64,000 nt of DNA, from assembly GCF_002211365.1 (NCBI RefSeq), contig NZ_LOKZ01000001.1:434001-498000 (forward strand), in the 5' to 3' direction. The DNA comes from Rhizobium sp. R711 (GTDB lineage Bacteria; Pseudomonadota; Alphaproteobacteria; Rhizobiales; Rhizobiaceae). Position numbers and translations under genes: made by a program. The notes under the pieces are model-generated. The model was given only the letters and a program-made list of their open reading frames with translations. It ran no database searches and had not been told where the DNA came from. Every line of letters starts with the position of its first letter. Positions within the stretch are counted from its first letter, which is position 1. Shown one piece after another: positions 1 through 10,584 of the stretch.

Positions 1-8
1 CAGCCTGG

Positions 9-1097
9 CTAGGGCGTTTGAGGAAACCGTGCCACCAGCGCGCCGTTCTTCAGTCTATGGTCAAAAGCCTCAATGGCCAAATTGATCAATTCCTCGTGGA
101 TTTCGAGGCGCGAATGCCCATCGCCATCGGAACAAATGGGTTCGTCGATATCTTCGGATTTGGCTATTTCCGACACACCCGGCTTGCACACTCCGAACAT
201 GCTGTAATGGCTTGCATTCCTTATCGCCGAATACATGCCCCCCGGGATGGCTCTTGCGATTCCTGAGGCGAGCACGGTCGGGGGGATCGCGCCAGGTTGG
301 CCCAGGTTTACGATCTCGACGGGGATGGAAACCTTAGAAAATGGTCCTGTCTTAAAAACATCTACTGGGGCGGGGTCGATTGCCATAGCAAACTCGATCC
401 GCTTGTCCTCGTTGTCGCGATCAGCAAGTTTCATGTCCATGGCATGAAGGTCAACGCCACTTTGCTTTATCCATCCGCAAAGTGAAGGATTGAGAGCGTC
501 GTTGTCACAATAGCTCGCCAGACGGATTGGATCGATACGACCACCAGCCAAGGCCAAGGCTGTATTGCCGCCCATCGAAAGCCCAAGCACACCGGTCTTT
601 CCCGCGTCAAGGTGATCTTCGAAAAGCGGCTGCTTTTCCAGCGCGTCGAGCGTTGCGCTGATATCGGCAGGCCGTAGCCAAAGTTTCATCGTTTCGGCTG
701 CCGACTTGTTAGCCCCTGCGTTCCCGAAATGAACAGGTGCTGCCACGATGAACCCGTGCTTTGCTAAGGGCGTTGCAATCCAACTCATCGCTAGGGGCGT
801 TCCCCCTAAACCAGCGCCGTGAGATAGCAAGATAATGGGATATCGTCCGTGCGCGATAGGGGCGTCGAGCATGGCGTCAGTTCCGTAAAAGAACCGACTC
901 TCGCCGAGCGTGACAGGCCTGCCACCAGCTTCGGCCGGATACCAAACGGTCACTGGAAGTTCAGTGCCTCGCTCCTTGGAGGGCGCTGTGATCTGCCGTA
1001 CGCCGACGAATGCACTTGCTGCGGCTGAATGCTGCGCTATGGTGAGTGAAAGAACGCTGGCGCAGAAGGTTGCAGCGATTTTGACCAATACTTGCAT
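9..1097 (-). CDS. Secreted alpha/beta hydrolase (dienelactone hydrolase / PAF-acetylhydrolase-like)
   Basis: A 362-residue exported serine hydrolase. I chose the ATG at 1097 because GAGGAG lies just upstream and the protein then opens with a signal peptide (hydrophobic run about 5-22, Ala-rich cleavage region near 25-29). The frame stays open upstream but encodes basic, low-complexity residues. The fold is recognisable from SHGAG (92-96, oxyanion region), the nucleophile elbow GLSMG with Ser174, and a late His297 that fits the catalytic histidine. The family cleaves esters or small acyl substrates; the substrate here cannot be told. Single gene at the window edge, complete at its 3' end. Confidence 0.8.
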   Translation of the reverse strand: MQVLVKIAATFCASVLSLTIAQHSAAASAFVGVRQITAPSKERGTELPVTVWYPAEAGGRPVTLGESRFFYGTDAMLDAPIAHGRYPIILLSHGAGLGGTPLAMSWIATPLAKHGFIVAAPVHFGNAGANKSAAETMKLWLRPADISATLDALEKQPLFEDHLDAGKTGVLGLSMGGNTALALAGGRIDPIRLASYCDNDALNPSLCGWIKQSGVDLHAMDMKLADRDNEDKRIEFAMAIDPAPVDVFKTGPFSKVSIPVEIVNLGQPGAIPPTVLASGIARAIPGGMYSAIRNASHYSMFGVCKPGVSEIAKSEDIDEPICSDGDGHSRLEIHEELINLAIEAFDHRLKNGALVARFPQTP

Positions 1098-1162
1098 GAC
1101 GCTCCTCACGCTCGGGGTTGTGTTGGAACCTGTGTCGAACTGGAAAGCGATGCGCGCCCTAG

Positions 1163-1201
1163 ATCGTGATTTCGAACGTCCAGGATCACGATTTAGAACG
1201 T
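1163..1201. promoter_or_regulatory. Candidate operator: inverted repeat and two direct repeats upstream of the hydrolase
   Basis: ATCGTGAT (1163-1170) is the exact inverse of ATCACGAT (1185-1192). Overlapping it, GATTT-C-GAACGT (1168-1179) recurs as GATTT-A-GAACGT (1190-1201), exactly 22 bp on, about two helical turns. The block sits 66 bp upstream of the hydrolase start codon. That spacing is what a cooperatively bound regulator site would show; no known regulator is recognised. Confidence 0.3.
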
Positions 1202-1475
1202 TACGTGCATTAATGTTTAAAAAAATGTTTGTGTTTGAAATGGACGCTCGTGTGGGCCGCCCACGCACGGCAAAAGTCCTGCGTCAACATCGTCTGATGT
1301 TGCTCAGCACTGCCCCAAGCTTTCGCATTTTGTCGTGTTAACCGCCGGGTCGTTAGCTTGTCCTCTCTGCATTGATACTGGCGCGTGCGCGGCCGCAATC
1401 TTGTAAATCCGCTCAAAAGGCTCACCTGGAACAATCGACCTAACACTCCTGTTATGTTTGAGAAAGGATGAGGCG

Positions 1476-1679
1476 ATGAACAAAATGCTAGATCCGCGCG
1501 GTATTGTTATCTCGTCAGACCGTCTTGAAGACTGCAAAGCGTATTTAGGAAGCGAATTTCAGACGTTGGTCGATCACGCCCTGAGTGCCGGTTGGTCCCT
1601 TGATGAGGTGGTGGTCGCACTCGATGGCCTCGCAGCCGAGGAGATAGCAGTGCCCGCGCGAGCGATGACCTTGCATTGA
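1476..1679 (+). CDS. Small hypothetical protein
   Basis: A 67-residue acidic protein with no recognised domain. The ATG at 1476 has AAAGGA 7 bases upstream and is preferred to an in-frame TTG at 1458. The sequence has an amphipathic middle (EFQTLVDHALSAGWSLDEV) and no cysteines or membrane segments. It resembles the short conserved hypothetical proteins scattered through rhizobial genomes. Role unknown. Confidence 0.55.
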   Translation: MNKMLDPRGIVISSDRLEDCKAYLGSEFQTLVDHALSAGWSLDEVVVALDGLAAEEIAVPARAMTLH

Positions 1680-1932
1680 CGTGTTGCGGGCAGCCACGAC
1701 CGGCAAGAGCCGGTGTGTTGAAGCCGCGGCTGCGGCACCCGCAAGCGGCCGTCGGAAACGTTCTCATTGTCGCGTCCCTTTTAAAGGAAGAACCCTTCAC
1801 AAACCAGCCGGATACCCCAGACGAAAGGGCGGCGTCAGCGTCATCTCGGGATCAAAAGGCGGATTGCCTCGAAATTTGCGCCATGGTAGCCCGCGATGCG
1901 ACGCTATTCTCGCCTCTGTTAGCAACAAAATA

Positions 1933-1952
1933 GACCCGAGCGCGCTCGGGTC
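1933..1952. terminator. Perfect GC-rich palindrome, possible terminator
   Basis: GACCCGAG, CGCG, CTCGGGTC form a perfect inverted repeat with an 8-bp stem (extendable through the centre). Only a short CCCTT follows on the plus strand, so intrinsic termination is possible but weak. It could instead be a protein-binding palindrome. Confidence 0.35.
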
Positions 1953-2029
1953 CCTTGCGATCGAAAGAATGGAAGATGGTTTGGGGTCGTCCAGGAGTGC
2001 CTGTCCATCGCTCTTGCCAATGGTTTAAT

Positions 2030-2221
2030 TTAGGCTGATCGCGTGCCCTTCGGCACGAGCGCCTCCTCAAGCGCGTTCCGGGCATGCGACTTGGGCAGAC
2101 GTTCGCTGCCCTGCCCCACCAGCCAGGCCATCACACATTGAAACAGCGCCGCTGGCTGGCGTTCGATTGCGCAGACATACACGTCGCTGGACCGGTTTGA
2201 TTTCGACAATGGGGGCGCCAC
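2030..2221 (-). CDS. Possible small protein (63 aa)
   Basis: A GTG-started frame with third positions rich in G and C, as in real genes of this genome, and a plausible amphipathic sequence ending in ARNALEEALVPKGTRSA. The only Shine-Dalgarno-like GAGG is too close to the GTG, and I recognise no family. A chance frame in GC-rich DNA is a fair alternative. Confidence 0.25.
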   Translation of the reverse strand: MAPPLSKSNRSSDVYVCAIERQPAALFQCVMAWLVGQGSERLPKSHARNALEEALVPKGTRSA

Positions 2222-2294
2222 GCCTCGCGCGAGGTTTCGCCTTGGAATACGAGGCTAGCAAGGAACCTTCGTTTGGAGTGACGGGTTACCATGC

Positions 2295-3260
2295 ATGAAC
2301 AATGCACGAAGCGGTCGATCAGCTTGCGCTAAGAGAAAGGTCGAGCAGGTGTCTCTGGCCGATAGAACGAAGACAGCTCTCGACGAGTTGCGAATGCTGA
2401 TGCTCGGCGCGCAAATCCTGCTCGGCTTCCAGTTCCAGGCGCCGTTTCAAGACGCGTTTTCCAATCTGAGCCGGCTGGAGAAAGGGATCGAAGTCATCGT
2501 CTTATGTGTCATGGTCGTGATCATTGGGCTTCTGATTACACCGAGCGCGCGTCATCGGATTGTAGAGCGCGGAGAAGCGACGCGGGATTTCAACAGTTTC
2601 GTCACACGGCTGTCGCTGTTGCTGCTTGCCCCATTTGCCGTTGCACTCGGTTTAGACATTGGCGTTGCCATAAGCCGCGGCCTTGGCATCAGGGCGGGGG
2701 TTGCAGCCGGCACGCTTGGGAGCCTGATAGCAGTGGGGTTGTGGTACGGGCCAAGACTGCTTCGCAACGGCAATGGAGATTCCGCTATGGCTACTTTCGA
2801 CGAAAAGACATCGACTGCCGCCAAGATCGATTATGTGTTAACGGAAGCGCGCGTGGTATTGCCCGGTGCCCAGGCATTGCTGGGTTTCCAGCTTGCAATC
2901 GTACTGACGAGTGGGTTTGCCGACCTTAACGCGTCAGCGAAAGCGCTTCATTGCGTCGCGCTTGGTACGGTCGCGCTTGCGACCATGCTTTTGGTGACAC
3001 CCGCAGCATACCATCGTATCGTTTACGACGGCACTGAGGTGGCGGAGTTTTATCATGTCGCGAGCCGATTCCTGCTTGCCGCCACCGTTTTTCTAGCCTT
3101 GGGTTTAGCAGCTGATATTCACGTCGTGATCGGGAAGGTTACCCAACGCCCTATCATTGCGAATATTGTGGCAGCGGCCTGCGCTCTCATGCTGATCGGA
3201 TTCTGGCATCTCTGGCCCTGGTGGACACGTGTTCGACGTGACGGCGCCCTATGGAAATGA
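2295..3260 (+). CDS. Tandem DUF6328 membrane protein
   Basis: A 321-residue integral membrane protein made of two copies of the same unit. LGAQILLGFQ (37-46) recurs as PGAQALLGFQ (190-199), and TPSARHRIV (82-90) recurs as TPAAYHRIV (235-243), both offset by 153 residues. Each unit has about four hydrophobic segments, so roughly eight in all, joined by a hydrophilic linker near 155-178. DUF6328 proteins are usually single-unit with unknown function. The ATG at 2295 lacks a clear ribosome site. A GTG at 2349, 8 bases after an AAGG, would remove 18 unconserved residues and may be the true start. Confidence 0.7.
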   Translation: MNNARSGRSACAKRKVEQVSLADRTKTALDELRMLMLGAQILLGFQFQAPFQDAFSNLSRLEKGIEVIVLCVMVVIIGLLITPSARHRIVERGEATRDFNSFVTRLSLLLLAPFAVALGLDIGVAISRGLGIRAGVAAGTLGSLIAVGLWYGPRLLRNGNGDSAMATFDEKTSTAAKIDYVLTEARVVLPGAQALLGFQLAIVLTSGFADLNASAKALHCVALGTVALATMLLVTPAAYHRIVYDGTEVAEFYHVASRFLLAATVFLALGLAADIHVVIGKVTQRPIIANIVAAACALMLIGFWHLWPWWTRVRRDGALWK

Positions 3261-3537
3261 GAGACGCATTGCAGCCGCGGCGATCGTCTTTTTCGAATTC
3301 CCGCACCGTCGCGCATGCAGGCCCCGATGATCTGCAAATTCGAAAACAGTCGCATCCTCACGGGAATGGATTTTGCCAGCGCGAGCGGCAGATTTCGCGG
3401 TTTGCCACTCAGCAACGAAAGAAAACCGTCTCTGCGGCAATTGTTCGCGCAGCAGTCGATGCGATCGGCTTCGGGAGTGCTCGACCGGCTTTCGCTCGGT
3501 TATCCCTTTTCGCACGACAGACATCACGCGGTTTGGG

Positions 3538-3993
3538 CTAAAAATCAGTCTGGACCGGCAGGATCGTATTGACCGAAACGGTTCCTTCGAGCACGCTGCG
3601 TTTGACGTCACGCCTGCCTCTATCGATTTCCACGACCGAATATAGCTTATCGTCGCGAAAGGCACTGGCATTAGACGTCGTAACGTCTTCTGCGGGCGCT
3701 GCGTCCACTTCCATGAAATCGAGCTCACGAGTTGCTGCGACGATGCGAGCGTCCCCGGCGGTGCGGGCTGCAACGACGACGATGCCATGGTTGGTAGCAT
3801 TTCCCCATCTTGGATCATCCGGCGCCGCGAGCGGCTCAAGACGGTAGATATTCAGCAATTCCCCTTCAGAGCCTTCGAATGCCGCAGCCGCGGCGTCATG
3901 CCTTTGGCCTTGGCTCTCAACTGATCTGCCAAAGGTTGTCCCACTCGTAGCATTGTTAGGGTCCTCGCCGCCGGCTCTCGAAACATTGGACAT
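3538..3993 (-). CDS. Hypothetical protein
   Basis: A 151-residue soluble protein. The ATG at 3993 is preceded by GGAGG at good spacing. The N-terminal 40 residues are polar and probably disordered. The rest alternates hydrophobic and charged residues (GIVVVAARTAGDARIVAAT; LYSVVEIDRGRRDVKRSV), suggesting a small beta-rich domain. No signal peptide or catalytic motif. It runs away from groESL and shares no operon. Function unknown. Confidence 0.55.
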   Translation of the reverse strand: MSNVSRAGGEDPNNATSGTTFGRSVESQGQRHDAAAAAFEGSEGELLNIYRLEPLAAPDDPRWGNATNHGIVVVAARTAGDARIVAATRELDFMEVDAAPAEDVTTSNASAFRDDKLYSVVEIDRGRRDVKRSVLEGTVSVNTILPVQTDF

Positions 3994-4307
3994 CGCGTTG
4001 CCTCCGTTTGTTGAATAACTGCATGATGGCCGTTCAGTTCCACGTCATCCCAGCAGATCGGCCTCGAGACTCTCGGGTGGACCAGGACGGCTGGCGCGGT
4101 AAGGATCGACTGAACGATGAAAGCAATTTGGAGGCGTGCTGCATCGCCACACGGGGCTGCCAGACCGCTGCTCCAAGCTCCGGCGGAAACAACTGCCATG
4201 AAAAAGCTGAGCAACTCGGCGTCTTTTCATTGCACGTCCGACCACGAGGCCATGTTCGGAGTGTCTGTGAGGCAGCGTTCGTTTATTTGATGTTGATTTT
4301 CAGCGCT

Positions 4308-4334
4308 TTAGCAGTCCAGCTAGGTGAGTGCTAA
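4308..4334 (+). promoter_or_regulatory. CIRCE operator (HrcA-binding) upstream of groESL
   Basis: TTAGCAGTC, nine bases, GAGTGCTAA. This matches the CIRCE consensus TTAGCACTC-N9-GAGTGCTAA at 17 of 18 arm positions; the only change is C to G at position 7 of the left arm. It lies 140 bp upstream of the groES start codon. CIRCE is the known binding site of the repressor HrcA, so this groESL copy is predicted to be induced by heat through loss of HrcA repression. Confidence 0.88.
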
Positions 4335-4473
4335 TTTTTTCTTGCAATCCTCTTGAAATTGAAAAATCGCAAGACCAGATCATTCGCGCGAGGCGCTCGC
4401 GAGGCCTTGCAGCCGCCCGGGCTGATGATCCGCTCGGGCGATGGTGTCAACATTGTTTGTTCATGGAGGAAAC

Positions 4474-4788
4474 ATGTCGTTCCGACCGCTTCACGACCGC
4501 ATTCTCGTTCGCCGGATCGATTCCGAAGAAAAGACCAGGGGCGGGATCATCATTCCCGACACAGCCAAGGAAAAGCCGCAGGAGGGTCAGGTGATTGCCG
4601 TTGGCCCTGGCGCGCGCAACGACACCGGCCACATCCAGGCGCTCGATGTCAACGTTGGCGACCGCATTCTGTTCGGAAAATGGTCTGGCACCGAGATCAA
4701 GATCAACGGCGAGGATTTGCTGATCATGAAAGAAAGCGATGTCATGGGCATTATCGAAGGCTCGACAGAACAAAAGAGAGCCGCCTGA
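4474..4788 (+). CDS. groES: Co-chaperonin GroES
   Basis: A 104-residue 10-kDa chaperonin that caps the GroEL ring and closes the folding chamber. The start [12 protein letters not shown] is typical and has GGAGG seven bases upstream (TGGAGGAAACATG); the longer frame from 4441 is not used. The mobile loop ([19 protein letters not shown], about 20-38) and the roof region are intact. First gene of a two-gene operon with groEL 43 bp downstream, under the CIRCE site at 4308-4334. Rhizobia commonly carry several groESL copies; which paralogue this is cannot be fixed from the window. Confidence 0.96.
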   Translation: MSFRPLHDRILVRRIDSEEKTRGGIIIPDTAKEKPQEGQVIAVGPGARNDTGHIQALDVNVGDRILFGKWSGTEIKINGEDLLIMKESDVMGIIEGSTEQKRAA

Positions 4789-4828
4789 GTGGCTCTCCGC
4801 TATCAATCAAGTCGTCAAACAGGAGTGA

Positions 4829-6460
<1,632 letters not shown>

Positions 6461-6479
6461 ATTAAGATCGTTCGATACT

Positions 6480-6507
6480 GGCCCGCCCCGACCCGGGCGG
6501 GCCTTTT
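6480..6507 (+). terminator. Rho-independent terminator of groESL
   Basis: GGCCCGCCC (6480-6488) pairs perfectly with GGGCGGGCC (6495-6503), with a 6-base loop and TTTT directly after. It begins 20 bp past the groEL stop codon. Confidence 0.85.
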
Positions 6508-6521
6508 CGGAGGAAATTAGG

Positions 6522-6758
6522 ATGGTTCCAACGATCATGAACCGATCGCAGGTACCGCTGGACTCCCGCGATCTCGAAACCTGCCAGCGCGTTTTCGACG
6601 AGATCAGAACCGATCATCAGGTGACAAAGGACAGCGACGAAGCCGAATTGATAGCCAGCCTCATCATCTCGCTTTACCGACAAGGTGTTCGCGACCCCAA
6701 GCACCTGCAGTCGATGGTCGAGGTAGCGCGTGGCCTCTTCGAACCGATCGAGCGGTGA
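6522..6758 (+). CDS. Small hypothetical protein downstream of groEL
   Basis: A 78-residue soluble protein starting at an ATG with GGAGG eight bases upstream. The longer frame begins inside groEL and would run through the terminator, so it is rejected. The sequence is helical and acidic (DLETCQRVFDEIRTDHQV), then ELIASLIISLYRQGVRDPKHL. It resembles short conserved rhizobial hypotheticals. Lying beyond the terminator, it is probably expressed by read-through or its own promoter. Function unknown. Confidence 0.6.
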   Translation: MVPTIMNRSQVPLDSRDLETCQRVFDEIRTDHQVTKDSDEAELIASLIISLYRQGVRDPKHLQSMVEVARGLFEPIER

Positions 6759-6861
6759 TAGCTTCACAGTATGAGTTGTCTGGCGCGCGTGCCCTTGTCG
6801 AGGCCTTCGCCGTTCCTTGCTTTACCGGATCGATCTTCGCCTGGATGTTTGTTCTCGCTGG

Positions 6862-7395
6862 CTAACGCTCAAATCGCTCCAGCATCTTTCGCAGCTGGTC
6901 GTTTTGAAGTTGAACTTTCTTCGCCAACTGGCTGCGCAGTTGCCGGATCTCGTCATCGAGAGTTAGAAAGTCGTTGGATACGGCAGGAGCCGTCGAGGGC
7001 GTCGCCGATTGGATCTCGGTAGAAGCATCTCTCTTACGCAGCGCACGCGCCTTGCGCGACCTCGTGGCCTCCGAAACCGAGACAGGCTCGGGTTGCAAGC
7101 CGAGGCCCGTCGTCGGGGCGAGATCATCGATCTTGTTCGCACCAACCGGTTCTTCGACGACCTTAGCAAGATCGGAACCATCGTCAGAGGTGTTTGAATG
7201 CAGGTTGCTCGGGTCGGCGGCGTCCCGTGCGGCGTCGGCGGCCGGCGACGATGCGGCTCGCGGCTGCAGGGGAGCCGGCACCCGCGTATCATTGGCTATC
7301 GGCGTTTCAGATGTGTCCGTGATGGCTGCGCCATCATTGTCCTTGCCATGTCGCCTCGTCAACCCAACGAGAAATTTCCAAGGGGACGCCACCAT
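6862..7395 (-). CDS. SyrB-like regulator (C-terminal SyrB module)
   Basis: A 177-residue protein with an ATG preceded by GAGGA. The N-terminal half is polar, Ala/Pro/Asp-rich and likely disordered. A short basic block (ATRSRKARALRKRD) precedes a C-terminal coiled-coil-like segment, LDDEIRQLRSQLAKKVQLQN. That ending is typical of the rhizobial SyrB family, named for a Sinorhizobium protein that dampens syrM-linked symbiotic regulation. The related gene just upstream on the same strand (7553-8227) suggests duplication. The regulatory target is not known. Confidence 0.6.
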   Translation of the reverse strand: MVASPWKFLVGLTRRHGKDNDGAAITDTSETPIANDTRVPAPLQPRAASSPAADAARDAADPSNLHSNTSDDGSDLAKVVEEPVGANKIDDLAPTTGLGLQPEPVSVSEATRSRKARALRKRDASTEIQSATPSTAPAVSNDFLTLDDEIRQLRSQLAKKVQLQNDQLRKMLERFER

Positions 7396-7552
7396 CTTTC
7401 CTCAACCTCGCGTTTGCTCCCTGCCGTCGAACAGCCCTTGGAAATGCATCGGCCGCGCTCCGATCGCCGCCGATGTCTATAGCCCAGGGAGCAGGATTAA
7501 ATACGGTCGCCGATAGCCGATCCGCTTGCAGGCTGCCAGTCAGGCAAAATCG

Positions 7553-8227
7553 TCAGCCAAGACCGAGGCGCTTGCGCAGATCCGCGTTTTCCTGGCGAAG
7601 CTTTTGTGCAAGCGACTTGCGCAGCATCTGGTTTTCCTCCTCCAGGCGGACCAGCTCTGCCATGTCGTCCGCAGCCGAGATCGGTGCAGTCTTAGCGGCA
7701 GGGGTGGTCTTTGCAGCGCGCGTCTTGCCAACCCGCTTCGCTTTGCCTGCGACATCAGCGGCCATCGGCGTGGTTTTGTCAGTCCGCGCCGGCCTGCCCC
7801 GCTTTGGTGGTGCAGCGGCTGGCAGGGTTTCGACCTTGATATCGGCAGTTGCCGTCTCCGGCGCCGCCTTCTTGGTGCGCGGTGCACGCTGCTTTTTTTG
7901 CTCCGCCACTATTGCAGTATCGCTGATCACCGGCTCGCTATTGACCGTTGCATTGGTTTCGTTGGCCATAAATCCCTCCTGTGGTGCCAACACCGATGTT
8001 GGCTGCTCGAGTGGCGTTGTCAATAAGGGCTTTTGCTTGGGCCCCACCGGCGCTGAAGAAATTGCACTGTCTGCAATCTGATCACCCGCGCCAGCGCCGA
8101 TGTCAGCACTGATCGCCGCCGAAACAGCTTTGAGATCCAGATTGCCCCAGATCGAGATCGGTTTCGATGTCGGCCGCCGACGACCGGATTTCAATTCAAC
8201 AACGAAGTTTCGTTGTGGCTTTCTCAT
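7553..8227 (-). CDS. SyrB-like transcriptional regulator with internal start
   Basis: The full frame is 224 residues from an ATG at 8227 with AAGG 10 bases upstream. It opens MRKPQRNFVVELKSGRRR, a segment I associate with rhizobial SyrB-like proteins. A second, much stronger site sits inside at 7969: AGGAGGG five bases before ATG. It would give a 138-residue product starting MANETNATV, close to the usual SyrB length. The shared C-terminal part has basic AT-hook-like tracts (QRAPRTKKA, PPKRGRPARTDK) and ends in a Leu/Glu/Gln helix (LEEENQMLRKSLAQKLRQEN). Either one long protein or two nested products may be made. Confidence 0.65.
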   Translation of the reverse strand: MRKPQRNFVVELKSGRRRPTSKPISIWGNLDLKAVSAAISADIGAGAGDQIADSAISSAPVGPKQKPLLTTPLEQPTSVLAPQEGFMANETNATVNSEPVISDTAIVAEQKKQRAPRTKKAAPETATADIKVETLPAAAPPKRGRPARTDKTTPMAADVAGKAKRVGKTRAAKTTPAAKTAPISAADDMAELVRLEEENQMLRKSLAQKLRQENADLRKRLGLG

Positions 8228-8475
8228 GTTGTCAGAACCTTGAACTTGCCGAGGGAGGTGATGCCGACCAGACGCATTGTTGCTTGTCCTTGCCAATAGC
8301 CTTGTCAGCGGGGTCAGTCGAGAGGGATGCCACAGAGATGGCGCTTGGATGAGAATATTGGCAGTGGAGGGCCCGTAATTGCATGAATGCCCCATTGCCA
8401 CCCTGTTTGTGATAAAATCACGCAGGTACAAATAGCAAAAGCAGTTGCGCAAGCTCTCGTGCGGTTCGAATACGA

Positions 8476-10584
8476 CTATTTTCCCTCCGAGCCGCCTACT
8501 TGTTTTGTGGCTGCCTTTAGCCTTCCTTCGGACAAGTCCGCCTCATCGGCCAGAATTGCACCGGCTTCATCCAGCAAAACGTCTTTTGCCTTCTTGCGGG
8601 CGCTTTCAATGGCAAGATCAGCGCTCAGGCTGCGCTCGTTTGCCTCCAGACCGTCGTCTTCATCAGCATTCTCGCCATCGCTTGCTTGCTTGAGTTCATT
8701 TTCTCGAGCAGTCAATTCCTTGCGACGTTCGGCTTCATTGAGAGAGACAACCCCCTTCTCACGCCGCGCCTTCAGGTCGGCAATGTCATCTACGAGACGC
8801 TGGAAGTCCGGGTCTTTCGCAACCCGCGAGTCATGGCGGCTTTGCAGTGCCGGCAGCAGCGTCGTTACGGTACCAGCGGGCACATAATTCGCCGGCTTGA
8901 TCTGTGCCCAGGGCAGAGCGTTGTCATAACTTGTCTCACCAAAATGTGTCGGATCCGAAAGTCCCGGCAAGTTGATATCAGGGGTCACGCCGCGCAGTTG
9001 CGTCGTACCGCCATTGATTCTGAAAAATTGGGCGATGGTCACTTTCAGCTCGCCAAATTCGGGCTTGCTGTTACGAACCATCTGATCAAGATCGACGACG
9101 GTTTGAACGGTACCCTTGCCGAAACTGGGTTCACCGACAACCACACCTCGACCGTAATCCTGGATTGCTGCAGCAAAAATCTCCGAAGCCGAGGCCGACC
9201 CGCGATTGATCAGAACGCCAAGGGGACCAGCCCAGACAGGCGCTGAAAAATCAGCACTTCTCACGGTCACCTTACCGTCGCTGCCGCGTTGCTGAACGAC
9301 CGGGCCATGACCGATGAACAGGCCGGTCATATCAATCGCCTCGTCCAATGAACCGCCGCCATTGTTGCGCAGATCAATGAGAACGCCGTCCACCCCTTCT
9401 TGCTTCAGCTCATTTAAAAGCCTGGCGACATCGCTGCTTGCGCTTTTGTAGTCTTTGTCTCCTCTGTGCTTGGCTTCAAAATCCTCATAGAATGCCGGCA
9501 GGGTAATCACCCCGATTTTCCGGGTCGCATCGCCGAGTTTCACGGGCAGCACGACCTTGCTGGCGGCCTGTTTTTCGAGGCTGATCTTATCGCGCACCAG
9601 GCTGATAACGCGATGGGTGCCATCTGCTCCAGCATCCGCCGGCAGGATGTCCAAGCGCACGAGAGAGCCTTTTTTTCCTCTAATCAATTGGACGACTTCA
9701 TCCAGGCGCGTGCCCACCACGTCTTTGATTGCTCCATTCTTGCCCTGTCCGACGCCGGTAATGCGGTCTCCAACCGACAGCTTTCCGGACAGCTGCGCCG
9801 GTCCACCAGGCACGAGCTCACGGATCGTCGTGTAGTCGTCACGCTCCTGCAGGACCGCACCGATGCCAAACAGCGAAAGTTTCATCGCGATATTGAAATC
9901 GGCCGAAGCATTCGCGCCGAAATAGTCCGTATGCGGGTCGATCGAGTTAGTATAGGCATCCATGAAGGACTGGAAAACGTCGTCGCTTTTGTACTTGTAA
10001 ATGCGCTCGAGAGCATTTGCGTAACGTTTGTCGAGCGTATCGCGGATGGCGGCGTCGGTTTTGCCGCCCAGTTTCAACCGCAGCCAGTCGCTTTTGACAC
10101 GCTTGCGCCACAGTTCATTGCTCTCCGCTTCCGATTGTGGCCAAGGAGCTTTGTCGCGCAGCACGGAATAGGTTTCCTGCACCCCGAAATCGACGTCCTG
10201 TTTAAGCAGGTCGCGGGCGTATTTCATACGGTCGGCAACACGCTTCTCATAAACGTTGAAGATCGCAAACGGGATCTTCAGGTCCTCTCGAGCGATCCCA
10301 TCATCGATCGCGCTGCGGTCCGCCATGAACCTGTCGATGTCCGCCTGCAAAAAGAGCACGCGGTCCGGATCAAGCGACTTGATGAACCGATCCATGATCC
10401 TCGCCGACAAGGCATCATCGAGTGGAATGGGCTTATAGCTGAACCGCGTGAGAAATTGTGCACTCAACTGAGCCGCTTGTGCCTGTTGCTTTTGCGGCGC
10501 CAAAAGCGGCGGCGACGCGACCTCAGCATGTGCGGACGGTACGAGTGCAAGAAATGCACCAAGTAAGACGTATGGTATGCGCAT
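8476..10584 (-). CDS. prc: Tail-specific carboxy-terminal protease Prc
   Basis: A 702-residue periplasmic S41 protease, close to E. coli Prc (about 680). It has a signal peptide (about 1-20), an N-terminal helical region, a PDZ domain near 235-325, and the catalytic core with Ser465 in SASASEIF and Lys490 in EPSFGKGTVQ. The 25-residue Ser-Lys spacing matches Prc. A C-terminal charged helical region follows. The family trims C-termini and degrades tagged or misfolded envelope proteins. The ribosome site is weak (GGAT). Monocistronic by position, with large gaps on both sides. Confidence 0.92.
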   Translation of the reverse strand: MRIPYVLLGAFLALVPSAHAEVASPPLLAPQKQQAQAAQLSAQFLTRFSYKPIPLDDALSARIMDRFIKSLDPDRVLFLQADIDRFMADRSAIDDGIAREDLKIPFAIFNVYEKRVADRMKYARDLLKQDVDFGVQETYSVLRDKAPWPQSEAESNELWRKRVKSDWLRLKLGGKTDAAIRDTLDKRYANALERIYKYKSDDVFQSFMDAYTNSIDPHTDYFGANASADFNIAMKLSLFGIGAVLQERDDYTTIRELVPGGPAQLSGKLSVGDRITGVGQGKNGAIKDVVGTRLDEVVQLIRGKKGSLVRLDILPADAGADGTHRVISLVRDKISLEKQAASKVVLPVKLGDATRKIGVITLPAFYEDFEAKHRGDKDYKSASSDVARLLNELKQEGVDGVLIDLRNNGGGSLDEAIDMTGLFIGHGPVVQQRGSDGKVTVRSADFSAPVWAGPLGVLINRGSASASEIFAAAIQDYGRGVVVGEPSFGKGTVQTVVDLDQMVRNSKPEFGELKVTIAQFFRINGGTTQLRGVTPDINLPGLSDPTHFGETSYDNALPWAQIKPANYVPAGTVTTLLPALQSRHDSRVAKDPDFQRLVDDIADLKARREKGVVSLNEAERRKELTARENELKQASDGENADEDDGLEANERSLSADLAIESARKKAKDVLLDEAGAILADEADLSEGRLKAATKQVGGSEGK

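Larger units (their letters stand above)
1680..2294. other. Gene-poor stretch
   Basis: Between the small hypothetical gene and the DUF6328 gene there is no convincing long coding region. It holds a perfect 20-bp palindrome (1933-1952) and a weak minus-strand small reading frame (2030-2221), listed separately. Short reading frames on both strands overlap each other and lack good ribosome binding sites. Confidence 0.5.

Noticed and set aside
1681..2028. 115-residue plus-strand open frame
   Set aside because: No ribosome site, basic low-complexity translation, and it crosses the 1933-1952 palindrome.
9466..10566. 366-residue plus-strand open frame
   Set aside because: Antisense to prc; no recognisable domain.
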